From Capitulum mitella (taxonomy: Eukaryota > Arthropoda > Thecostraca > Pollicipedomorpha > Pollicipedidae): a DNA stretch of 64,000 nt. The stretch is from positions 19,703,081 through 19,767,080 of the forward strand of contig CP099848.1 of NCBI GenBank assembly GCA_030062745.1, read 5' to 3'. Positions 23,634 through 36,300 of the stretch are shown piece after piece (position 1 is the first letter of the stretch; each line of letters opens with the position of its first letter). Made by a program: the position numbers and the translations under genes. The notes under the pieces are model-generated. The model saw nothing but the letters and a program-made list of their open reading frames with translations, was not told the DNA's origin and made no database searches.

Positions 23634-24848
23634 CCCTATTCCCGGAGGGCTAGACGGTATGGCCGATTCCCGGCAGGGGGGGGGGGCGGATTCGGCCCCC
23701 CCCTAAGATCTCGAGAACAACTTGTCTGATTTCATCGCAACAAACGGCAATCGATTTGCCGGGACGTGAACTACATTTTAAAAAAAAAAGAAATTTTCAA
23801 AATTTTGAAATTTGTGGATGCAGGGGGGCAAAAATATCAAAATGGGGGGTACTTTTGGACTTCTTATAACTCCGTTGTTTATGGACCGATTTTAATGAAA
23901 CTGACATGAATTGAGAGATTATAGATAGGGATTTTATCATGGGTCCGCAAATCTGAAATTTTGGGAAAATTCATGGGCGTTCACAGCGTTTCAAAAATAG
24001 GAGGATTAGTTTTCTAACAACAGAATGAACAAAACAGGTAAAAACACTTTTTTGGCTTCTGCTAGTCGTGCTATGCTAAAGAAGGAAACATTGCATTAAA
24101 ATGTTTGTATAATGTTAGCATAGGCGGTGTCAGGGACATAAAAAAGGGGGAACTGTCATGGTCACACGTTCTTCAGATCAACTTGTGGCCTTTGGCTTTA
24201 AATGACCTCCAGTGACCTTGGGGTCACTTGGAATGATGTTGTGTGCATTTAATATTATCTGTAAACGTTTTCAATCATTTGAATTCACTTTATTTCAAAA
24301 ATTTCATTTTATGGCTATTACGATATAGGGTACGTGCACTGACATTTTAGGTCATAGCTCCGTGACCCGACCTGATATCAAGCTGAAACTTGGTACACAA
24401 GTAGAGGGCATCTTTCTTCGTCATATATTTTCCGGGTTTGGCATTTGAAAAGGACGGCGCCGAAATGATTGCAAAAAAACAAATTTTGACTTTTGACCTT
24501 GACCTGACCTTGTTAGGTGATCTCAGACAAACAAAATTTTGTGTGCACATTGCCCAACTATTTAGCTATACATCCATATAAAGTTTTAAGTTGTATCTTA
24601 AAAACTCTGTTTTTGGCAGACATTTTTCTTCTACCCTCAACAGGGCCAAAAATGACCTGAGGTGCCTCCCAAAAACGTTGCCTGACTCCGCCCCTGAACA
24701 ATGTAGAATTGTGAAATTTTGTCGCAGCATGTAGAAAGAATAGCTAGGAAAAGTCACCAAGTTTCGTGAAGCTACGTTAAAAAGCCTGGAATTGGCAAGC
24801 AAAAAACCCGAGGGGGGGCGGATTCCGCCCCCCCTGCCGGGAATAGGG
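23634..24848 (+). mobile_element. TTAA-flanked piggyBac-like MITE, family 1 copy A
   Basis: Bounded by TTAA at 23630-23633 and 24849-24852. The ends are inverted repeats: CCCTATTCCCGG on the left and CCGGGAATAGGG on the right. 1215 bp, no transposase frame. TTAA duplication with ends starting CCC is the piggyBac signature. Carries TGACCTTGACCTGACCTT at about 24495-24512. Copy B at 27539 is a close relative. Confidence 0.85.
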
Positions 24849-27049
24849 TTAAACACACGTCAGTTACCAGAAGTGGGCTGATTTCACTTGTGGCCCAACA
24901 TGCATCATGAAACCATCGGTGACTTGTTCGAAACGTCTCATTTATGTCATGTATGTCCCGACTACTGTATAAATGATTTAGACGTAGCGAGCAAACGGAA
25001 GAACGAACGAAGCGAACGGAGCATGTGAACGCAGACATACAGTCGATGACATTTTAAAAGCGAACGTATCGATTTGAAAAAGAAATAAGTTTCTTCACCA
25101 CGTCATCAGCTGTATTTTGTATCGCCTCGAAAATCAGCGTCAGAAAAATGCTGTCTGGGGGTAAACTCGAAAGTTACGTCACAAGTACTGTTGCAGAATC
25201 GGTGAAAGACCCCGAACAAAAAAGTGCATGCCATCGTTCCTCAGAAGATTTGTAGAAAAAGGGCGATCGATTGCAGCACCGCATGTTTTCTGTCCCTGAA
25301 GCGAACGCATGATTCACATCAACGAAAATCAACAGAATATTCCGCACATCAGTAAAGCCGTGCGGGCAATTTTGTGGCCAGACATCGGGTGGTAGTCGCA
25401 GAAAACCACGAACAAACAGCGACTTGGTGGCCTAGCAGCCTACACAATGTTGCTGTAATACTGTTGTTATTGTTGTTGTAATGATGCGTAACCATTTGTG
25501 ATCATTGCTGAAGGGGAAACGTGCTCGTTTTTCTGAACAAATCCAGCTTTAGTTAGCATTTTCCTTCGAAAGTGATGCGAAGCAAACAAGTCTCGGTCAC
25601 GACAAGCACCCTTTGGGTTGTCAAAATCCCCCCCAAATTTCTAACAAAGAACAGGGGTGATAAATACAGCGTCAAGACTACACGCCGTTCATAGCGACAC
25701 TTCGTATTTGCCAACTCTGTAGGCTGTTTTGTGCTGCCAATGCCAAGGAAAGACTGCTTGCACCACGTGAAATGCTTCATTTAGCGGTCCGTTACACCGT
25801 CTGTTTTACATGAAGCATTTCCGCCTTCGCAAAAAACTCTTGTTCCAGTTTTAGCACTGTCATGTTTCACGCAACAGCAAGTTGGATGCCACAGGGCTAC
25901 TGCTAGCAGGCCGATATCACTCTGGACTCTTCTGCAGTGCGCGTCCAGCGAGAGACAGGCTGTCGCCTCACGCGAATCATTCGAGGGCTGTGTACTTGAC
26001 AAGCGTGCTGTCACTGTGCAGTGGACAAGGCCATGTTTCGGATGGGGCTGGAGCTGCGCGCTCATTAGTATGCAAACCTTGTGCGCCGCGTGTGTCCTGT
26101 TGTGCGGACACGATTCGTTTTGCAGTGGACACAATCGGCGAGATTTTCAGAGTCTCATCTCGTCATCAGCTGCCTTTATTTGTTTTGCGCTGCGTCATTC
26201 CCGTGCTGGTCAGCGGCGCTGGAGGAGGCGACGCTCGCTTGTCCGTCGCCCTGCTGGCTTCGCAGCTGAGCGGAGGACCGCAGCCTTGGATGAAAAGCGA
26301 AACCAAAACCACCACTTACTACGAAGAGATAGAGATGCTTGTTTTTAGATGAGTTCGAACCCGTAGGACAGAGCTGAGAAGTTCTTGCCATGGGTGGGGC
26401 CACCTGTATCTATTACGTTTGGTTTCGCCAACGCAACGGCTATAAGCTCGTCATTTAAGCTTGCGCTTTTAATAACTGTTGAAAAGACAGTCTGACTAGG
26501 TCTTTGGTGACACTAATATATTTCTGGAATTTCAGCTGACATCCTACTACCATAGCAAGACGATTCGCAGTCACCTCGTTCATATGTCATGTACATCCTC
26601 TGTGAACATCGTATGCTCAAAAAATGACATCAGCCAAGCTGCTAGCTGAGTAGTTCTGGGCTTGCGACACATCAACGAACGTCTTCCGATGTCCGACGGC
26701 TAATAGTGCACCGGTGCCTGGATGTATGGACGATTTTGTCCATACCAGACATGGTGTACTGGCGTCTCGACTGTGAACTGAGAGATACATCGTCCCGTGT
26801 AAGGCCGTGAACACCGATCGGCAGTGCTGGGGGACACCATATGATCAGTGCTGCGCCCGTCGTGCATCACGCAGCTTAACGAGGAGCACCGCCCGCTCAT
26901 CAGGATGCACGGAGAGGCGCTGCAAGGTCGACCGCGCGTCGGGACCACCGAGCCGACCTTTTGCCGAGACGTTCACGCACCCGGCTGGATGGGAGAGAAA
27001 TCCCGGGCTGGTACCGCGCCGGCTGACCCCTGTGATTCCCTTGCTGCAG

Positions 27050-27183
27050 CCGCCGGCGGGCGCTCGGCGCGGCGGCGTGTTTTCCAGCGGCGGCGGCGCG
27101 GCCGTGGCCGCTTCCGCAGCGGGCCGGCAGTGGCCGGCGGGACAGCACGGCACGCGGACGCACCGCCGGACGCCGCCAACGCC
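27050..27183 (+). promoter_or_regulatory. Putative 5' UTR / leader of the cGLR gene
   Basis: GC-rich leader directly before the start codon. The frame stays open upstream of the ATG, so no stop defines the start. A good acceptor (GATTCCCTTGCTGCAG ends at 27049) suggests a 5' UTR exon begins at 27050, with an unseen non-coding first exon further left. The promoter itself was not located. Confidence 0.4.
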
Positions 27184-27355
27184 ATGGGCTGCGCTGGGAG
27201 CCGCCCCGCCGCCGGCGCCGGGGACCTGCGGCTCGGTGGCTCCGGGCTGACGTTCAGCGCGCGCCAGCTGCGCAAGCTCAACGAGCGCTTCGCCTGGATG
27301 GAGCATCGCTGCAACTCGGCGCTCAACGAGTACTATTCGGCCATGAAGCCGCGAG
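27184..27355 (+). CDS. cGLR exon 1 (start codon, acylation signal, first helix)
   Basis: The ATG at 27184 has a strong context (GCCATGG). Residues 2-6 are G-C-A-G-S, matching the myristoylation pattern with a Cys beside the acyl-glycine that could be palmitoylated. It then encodes LTFSARQLRKLNERFAWMEH, the long helix that precedes the NTase core. Donor GTGAGC at 27356, phase 1. Confidence 0.8.
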
Positions 27356-30300
27356 GTGAGCGTGGCTGCGCACGGGAACGGATCCAGGATTTGGCCGGGG
27401 GCGGCAGATTTTTTTTCAGGGGCGCCGAAATCGCGGCGAAAGGGCGTTAAAATAGCGCCGGAAAGAAACAAAATTTGTATTTGTAATCGTATTTCTGTTT
27501 ACGTTTGAAGGGTGATTCATGACAAAAGTGGCTATTAACCCTATTCCCGGAGGGCTAGACGGTATGGTCGATTCCCGGCAGGGGGGCGGATTCGGCCCCC
27601 CCTGAGATCTCGAGAACTACTCGTCCGATTTCATTGCAACAAATGGCAATCGGTTCGCCGTGACGTGAACTACGTTTTTATAAAAAGAAATTTTCAAAAT
27701 TTCGAAATTTGTGGATACGGGGGGCAAAAAAGGTCAAAATGGGGGGTACTTTTGGACTTCTTATAACTTCGTTGTTTATCGACCGATTTCAATGAAACTG
27801 GCATGAATCGAGAGATTATGGATAGGGCTTTTACCATGGGTACAAAAATCTGAAATTTTGGGAAAATTCATGGGCGTTTACAGAGTTTCAAAAATAGGAG
27901 GATTAGTTTTGTAACAACTGAATGAACAAAACAGGTAAAAACACTTTTTTGGCTTCTGCTAGTCGTGCTATGCTAAAGAAGTACAAATCACATTACAATA
28001 TTTGTATAGTGTTAGCATAGGCGGTGCCAAGAACATGAAAAAGGAGGAACTGTCATGGTCACACGTTCTTCAGATCAACTTGTGACATTTGACCCTTAAA
28101 TGACCTCCAGTGACCTTGGAGTCACTTGGAATGATGTCGTGTGCATTTATTGTTATCCGTAAACGTTTTTAATCATTTGAATTCACTCTATTCCAAAAAT
28201 TTCATTTTTGGCTATTGCGATATAGGGTACGCGCACTGACATTTTAGGTCATAGCTCCGTGACCCGACCTTAGATCAAGCTGAAACTTGATACACAAGTA
28301 GAGAACATTGTGCTACGTCATGTATATTCCGGGTTTGGCATTTGAAAAAAACGGCGCCGAAATTATTGCAAAAAAACAAATTTTGACTTTTGACCTTTAC
28401 CTGACCTTGTAAAGTGATCTCAGATAAACAAAATTTTCTGTGCACATTTCTCAACTATTTAGCTATTTATCCATATAAAGTTTTAAGTTCTATTTTAGGA
28501 ACTCTGTTTTTGGCAGCCATTTTCCTTTTACCCTCAACATGGCCAAAAATGGCACGAGGTGCCTTCCAAAAACGTTGCCTGGCTCCGCTCCTGAGCAAAG
28601 TAGAATTGTGAAATTTTGTCACAGCGCGTAGAAAGAATAGCTAGGAAAAGTCATTAAGTTTCGTGAAACTGCGTTAAAAAGCCTGGAATTGGCAAGCAAA
28701 AAAACCGAGGGGGGGGCGGATTCAGCCCCCCCTGCCGGGAATAGGGTTAAGCCCCATGTCAAAGAGGACATTGGTAAGAAGCACATGCATACTCAGTAAA
28801 AACTGTGGGACATCACTTACGGGGATCGCACCGGCCTTGGATTCAGCATCTGTCGTTTCAAGGCGGGCGAGCAACGCTGACGTTCCCGAGACATTAGTTC
28901 GGTCGGTAACCGGTTGCACAATGAGGGCGCTCTTAAGCAGTAGCAGGCTTACCAGTCTCGGTTCTGGACTGCCGACATACAGCAGCCCGTCCTGCCTGGT
29001 GCTACGTTAGTGAACTTCTTTGTTCAGACGTGGTACGACTGTTTGCAAGTCGGGTTCCCCGCTCTCGAGCACCTTGTGAGTAAGAATGCTGTCTGCTATC
29101 TGCATAAAAATGAGATAGCTGCTCGACCGGCAGCCAACCCAGTTTTCATGGGCGGCGCCATCGTGGGGAACATGGGGTGCCAGTTCCCCGCAGTCATTTG
29201 CTTGTTGGGTACTACCTATATCCGGTACTTCACAATAATCGCGATTCGCGAGGCGAAATATTGTGGCAAAGCATACGACTGGTTCTTCAGCCAGACTTTA
29301 ATAGAGATCTGATGTCCGGTTTACAGCATAGCAAAATTTTACGGCGTCATTTGGCCGGTGAAATTTAACTTTGCATATGCTGACAAAGACTGATTTCATG
29401 GCATTTTCTCTGGTAATGTAAAATGCACATTTTTCGTAGAGAGGTTAGCAGTTTTCCCACGTTTTACAGTCATCTTGGCCAGATAAGCGACAATTTTTTA
29501 TTGCAGATCGAAAATCGCAAAGTGAAGTGGCTCAAATCCGGGTAGAAAACCGGTTTTGAAGGCAGTGGTCTCCTTTCAAGAGCTCATCGTCTGGGCCGCT
29601 CCCCTGTTGGTACCAGGCAATGAAAAGTCCGTGGCGCCGCCCCTGTCAGCTTCTCTACATTGAGAAAAAGTGGGACCGGTAGCCGGTCTCAAGGACCAGA
29701 AGGGGCTCCCATTTTCCCTTCCTCAAATCAGACCAGACGTTTTCGGTACACTGCCAGGACTCATTTAAGAACAGTTTCACTCAAGACTATTGGTGTCAAA
29801 TAATATGTCTAAAGTCGCACCCCCAGCCTAGACCTGAACTAGTAGACTGTGCCACATTCCCAACAGTTGGGCGGTACAGTCGTGATCAGGCGGTGCAAAC
29901 TCTACCTCTCCGAATCTGAAAGGTCAGAGGGGAGATCGGCTGATGACAAGAACAGCTGTTTTTATCCTAACCAGATGGATGCTCACGTAGTGTGTCAGCC
30001 CAGCAATGGGCGTGTGCATTAATTGGGGCTGCCTGTCTTGGAATATTGACATTTGGAATACTTAATAAAGTCAGAAATGATCTTTAGAGGATTCCCGACC
30101 TAAGACATGAATATAGATTCAAGCCGCCTTCTTGGTGCCAGAAGAAACTTGGGCTTACGCACAAGCCACATATACTAAAATTAAACTCGCTTCAGTCATA
30201 GGACTCAGCCATAGCCATAGCTTTCAACCGCCGTTTCAGCCGTAGGGTGAAACGGCGGGTCTAATGTTAGCATATGTATTTTGTGTGGAAACCCGAGTTT

Positions 30301-33300
30301 CTCCTGGCATAAAGAATGCTGCTTATTTTCATAATCATGATATTTTATATTCTCAGAAGACGTCACTATTAGTCCATCGAAAAAAATACATTAGTAGGCA
30401 GGGTACTGCATTCCCACAAATTTTGTGATGCAGTTTGTGATTACATAACGTGCTTAATACCATGGAGGTGGCTGGTCATCCCTCTGTTCATGCCAAGCTT
30501 CAGATTTGCCCTATACCTTAGAATTACGACTCGGCCATTCCCCGAATACGCGCACCAAACTTTAAAGGAAACAATTATCGACACTACAACTATTATTTAC
30601 AGCAAATGAATGTCATTGAACTCTCTTGGGGTGTGGTTCAACGTTTCTAGTTCATGGTTTTGACTGTGGGCTTTTTAACCCAGACGTACTGCGGAAAAAC
30701 CTTAACCTAGGTTTTACCACATTACGAAGGTAACAGAAAACATTAACATGTCCCGTGTGGATTCATAAAGTACTGCATGAGCCCAGATTAAATATTTTTT
30801 TTCAAAACCAAGGTGATGGGTTGATTTTTAAACGAACGTGATAGCACAAGATAAAAATTTACAACACAAGTGATTTAAGAATTATTGCCGGCCGAATGTG
30901 GTATGCGTTTTACCACAAGACGTTGAAACTGCGATTCTGATAAGATGTATGCGTATAGGATAGATGGGGAGTCCAACTTTCTGGGGCCATAAAGCATGCA
31001 GCTTAAATCGTCATCAGTCGAGTCATCACTGTCATCACCAGTCATGCCAAACATCAGCAGCTGCCATTACGTTACCATTGACAACTTCTAGTGCTGGCCA
31101 TCAGCCGTCATCTGTTCTTTGTTGTCTGACTGCAAGGAAAATTGCCGTTTGTGCCAATACATTGCACTCCTTCTGCCAGAAATGTTTTCCCTTTCAATGA
31201 AAGATGCAAGATGCCAAGCTACTCTTCAGAATTACGTCTAGACCATTCTCCAGTCACGCACATCAAGCTTCAAATATAATTAGCGACAAAGTCATCATCC
31301 ACAGCGAATGAGGGTCATTGAACTCTCTGGAGGTGTGGTTCATCATTTCTAAATTAACGTTTTGACCGTGGGCAAAGCATTGTAGCGAAAATCTTGGCCT
31401 AGGTTTAAACGACACGTGTTAATACTTTTTGCTATTTTCGGCCTTTGGTACGAACTATGTCAATACTTTTGCCGCATTCTTTTATCAGCTGGATGAAGAA
31501 AAAAGCTCATGGCCAAAACGTTCATCTATAATCGTTGAACCATACCTTCAGAAAGCTCAAAGACGTGCATTTCCGGTTTGCAATGACTTCGACGCTGAAT
31601 ATTTCATTTAACCCGCGCAGTGGAAGGGGGTTTCGCGCTAACGCGCACTGAAAGTGGGGGCACGAAAGTAGCCCCTCCAATCGCGGAAACGGAAAGAGCT
31701 AGAGATATGAAATTTTACGGACAGGGTGGGACTATAACAATTTACATTGTGTGCAATTTTCGTGACCCTACGTCAATATCTTCTAAGGTCAAATGGAGTG
31801 GAAAAGGCCAACTTTTGACACTTTATCGGCCCATGCAGGCCATTCTGTACGACTTTTCGAACGGAATCGGGAAAGGGTGTTTGTTTGGCCGCTAAAACGT
31901 GGAATGCCATAACTTTCATACATTTGGCGTCTTTGCTGAGGGTTTCCGGTCGTGGTCATATCAGATCACTGACCTAGGGCGTCATCTTCTCATCTTTTGC
32001 AGACCAGATTTCGAGCAACACGGGATAACTTGAGTGTAAACAAGGGCGCTAAACGTATCTTTTGACGTATTTTGAGTGAAGGCAGCCAATATCGGTACAT
32101 TTGGTCACTTCCAGCGTTTATATTTATGTGCGTATGCATATGTATATATGTATATACATGTGAGTTTTAATGCGCCAAATGTGTTTTTATTAGGGCCTTT
32201 CAATGTATATTTCATACAAATCGACATGTCGCAAGAAAATCTGGACCAGACCACAAGATATTTTACCTTTGCCTTTGATGACCTTGACCTTAACTGGCAA
32301 TGGTATATGTAAGCGTATCAGTAAGCGCACGTGTTTTATCAGTCTTTCAATGCATATTTCATATAAACCGACATGTTGCAAAACAAATCTGGATCAGGAC
32401 ACAAGCTGTTTGACCTTGAACTGTAATGGCTTTGACCCTCATTGACCCTGGCTTTGGTCTTGGTACATCCATCACATATGCCCAAATGACGTCGCGTGAT
32501 GGCGTTCAAATGGTAATTTTAGGTAGAACTCTGGTTTTTCACGGTTTTCCATTTGTCAGCGACAACCGTCGTTTTCGTTATGTTTGCCTGACTTCAAATG
32601 CTTGAAACTTCAAAAATTTCTGGCCGATATCTGATTTTTTTGCGTCAATCGACGAGTTATTCAATTGGCATAAATGTCGCAAAGCAGCAGCAACCAGCTC
32701 CGATCCGTTATCGAGATACTCAAGAAAAACAGGTGGGGGGGGGGGGCTCAAAAAGGCTTCCCTTCCAATGCGCGTATTGGAGTTCGGTACGCATATTCGG
32801 TGAATGGCTCAGTCGTAATGCTGAAGTAAAGCTTGACGCCTGTTTGCTGTATTTTTCATTGGCATAAAAAACATTTCTGGCAGAAGGAATGCAATGTAAT
32901 GACAGCAACGGCTGTTGTCCTCAAGGTTAGATTGTAAAGAATAGATGACGGGTGATGGCCAACACTAGAAGTTGTCAGTGATGACGTATAAGCAGCCGCT
33001 GATGATGAGCACGACTGGTGACAAGAGTGATGATTCGACTGGTGGCGACTCAGGTTGCATGTTTGGTGATCCCACAGAATCACATTGGTATCGGCATGTG
33101 GTAGAACTCATACTATATTGGGCTGGCAATAATTTTTAAAAAGATGTGAGTGGCCCTGAATTTTGGCCTCGCGTTATCATGTTCTGTTTAAAAAAAACTG
33201 TCTAACACCTCGGTTTCAAAGCATCGTTTAACTCTGCCTGATGCATTACTTTATGCAACTACACCGCATGTCCCAACGCTTTTTACATTCTTAGGCATGC

Positions 33301-36300
33301 GGTAATGCAAAATATCACACGGGGCTGGTAAAATAATTTTCCAGGACCTTGGCCGTCCTAACGATTTCTGCCCAACACCAAAGATCAAGGGCAAAAATTC
33401 AAAATCAACCAAGGTCCGGGGTATTATTTCGGCCCAAGTGTGGTATGATACTTACCAAATGCTGCTGTGTGCCAGAACATGGAGCAAAAATTAAATAATT
33501 CTTCCCATCAAACTTGGATCTTGGCATCGCGAAAAAAGACCATGAGAAGACAATTAAGAGTCTGTTTGCGCGATATTTGGTAAAAAGTTTCGGCCCATGC
33601 TCAGAAAAGTTTTCCCGGATCAGAATGCATTCAGGCAAAATTTTATGTCAAACGCTCTAGTTAATGCAAATGCGATATCCCGACATTTGGTAAGAAATCA
33701 GATGAATTCTGTTTTGACGCCTCATAGCATGATAACATGTATTACGGCAAAAGTATTTTGCAACTAACGTTTGCAACGAAAAAACAAGTGAATTGAAATT
33801 GGCTGGAGAAATAAACATGGTCCTCTTTCTGACGTCATTTCAAGATAATGAATAAAAATCATGATACAAAACTATTTTTATAAATGCATAGCATTGGTGT
33901 AAAAGAGGTATTGAAAGTTTCGTGCCGACGCCTTCCAAAGTTCTCCATATTTCTTGAAAATTCGCCAGGGGCAATTTGGCCCCTCCCTCAGCGAAAGTTG
34001 GATTAATAAACAATGCTGGCGTCATCTGTACATAGCACCTAGGTCATCTCTTTTAAAAACTAAATTCTGCGTTTGAATAACAACAACAGCAGTTCGTTCA
34101 TACGTTGATTTAACAGCGATCATGATCCATTTTTAATGCGCAAAATTTTGTTTTAACGCCTAAAACGCCTATAGCTTTAACGAAGTCTTTTCATGCAGAA
34201 CAGTTCACAGTTACTTCATTAGATGGTATTTCATCTTACTACTTTATGGATGTCAGCTGGCAGACATTTGACAGCAGCAGTGCTAATTACGTCTGAAAAA
34301 AGATAAACGATTCAGAACGCCAGGAAACGCTCATTAGCCGGCGCCCGACTGTCGTTCGGCGCCATGCACGCCCGACTGGGGGGTGACCCCTTCTAACTCA
34401 CGAACGGTTGGTTGCACGATAAAGATAAGCACACCGCTGGAAAGCTCGTGAGGAGTGGAGCTCGAAACTAACCTCATTTTTAGTTTTGGATATTGTATAA
34501 GCCATTTACGCCCTACATATGTTATCTCACAGCCGCCAGCATGAGACAGAGAAACGGCTTGGACCTCAAGGGCCGTGACTTGTAAAGGCTAAAAATGCGC
34601 GGATGGCGATACACGTCTAATTTCTCTGACTTGTTTAATATATACGCGGAAAAATTTAGTTAAAGATACGACGATTTTCGCAGTGCTGCACGGCGGGCGC
34701 CGCCGGCGAAGGCGGTACGAAATTAACGGGAACTAATTTTAGCGTTCTTTTATTTTCGCGAAATCTTCCTTTCGCAGAGTTGTTTCCTGATTCTAATGGT
34801 CCTTGTAATGATTTTTTGTGGTTCAATGTTCAAAAATTCGGTCGTTACCACTTTAAACAATTGGTGGAGGTTGATTCGCGAGAGCCTGTTTATTTCCAAA
34901 ATTTGCATCTTTTAGCTTTTTGAACTTCTTGGCATTATTTGCAACTATTCGGGCCAGTTCTGCCATTTTCTATCCGATCTGAGTCATTCATCGCTGATTT
35001 TGATGGCAGTGCATTTTGAATCATAACAGTTATTCGTGATCTGACCTCAGGTCAATGGTCGGGGGTCATTGGAACTTTGCCCATTGACGGCAAATGGATG
35101 TCTGGATCTCCCAACAATCAAATCATTATAAAAAATGCATAAATTAAAAAAAAACGACGACATGTGTTGAAAACGGGTTTGATCTTACGTAAATGAACCG
35201 GATTTATCAAAGAAGTAAGTGTATACTGAAGTCATAGTTACTTGCATGATATGGATGGGGAACCTGCAGCAGGAGAGTAATTTTACTCTCAAGTGGGGAT
35301 AAATACGTGGGCGGACCCCTCCCCCAAAATCGAGGGTTTTCGGAACCCTACGTACGAGAGTAAACAGTACGGGTTACCTGCCTGATGAGAGTTCTTCGTT
35401 TGGGGTTATCCCCTGGAACAAATATATGTCAAAAAAAGTAATTCTCAGAGAAGAGGTAAGATACCCTTGGACTGAGGGTATCTTAAATTTTAGGAGAATT
35501 TAAGATAATTTTGAGGATAACTATGGAAATTTGTTTCCCTATTTCGGCAGTGAAAAACGGTTGTTGATTCTCTCAACCCTTACAGAGTTCCCTTATAGTT
35601 AACTTTCTGAGCGGGAGTAGAAATGTTTTCAGAGCACCTTTTAAACGCCAGGGCACCCTCACACCGTTCCAGAGGTGTCTCACTGGTGACACAAGGGCCC
35701 ATTTTGAGTAACGAGGCGCTCATACTCCATCACATGATCGCATTCTTGGTGTCACAGGGGCGCCTTTTGAAGAGCAAAGTGTCAATACCCCATCGCACAG
35801 GCGCCTCCTTGGTATCACAGGGGAGTCTGTTGAACGATATGGCAGGAGCGTAACTGTATATCTGTGGTATGGAGCTTTCCGTGCCAAAAAATTATTGGTA
35901 TGGAATTCCATACCAATATTTGGCCCATTCATAAGTTTCCTTGTATAAAATGAATTTCTGTGAATACATTATGAATACCATATTTTAGGGTCGGATGAAT
36001 ATATTTTCCCCATACCGAAATTCTAACGCCATGCCCATAGACGTATACCGCATCAAGGATACGTTTTCAATGACACAGGGGTGCCTTTTCAAATGGCAGG
36101 ACTTGATTAACCTTGTCCCCGACTGGGGTGGGGGCAGTTAACTGCCTCCCCTGAGGTTTTTCTAGGATTGCGAGGGAACCAACAAACACAGAGTCACGAA
36201 ACTTTGTGTACCTTTTGCTCCATCAATTTTACATCTCGTGTCAAAATTTTGACCTCAGGTCACGTCAGGTGCTTGACCTAGGTCAGGCCAAACAGACTCA

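Noticed and set aside
25781-26352. 156-codon + and 117-codon minus frames
   Set aside because: They overlap each other, show no recognisable domain and lack convincing splice sites; possibly cGLR upstream region.
26848-27183. Upstream in-frame extension of cGLR exon 1
   Set aside because: No ATG in a good context; the ATG at 27184 has a strong Kozak context and gives a myristoylation signal, and a likely acceptor lies at 27049.
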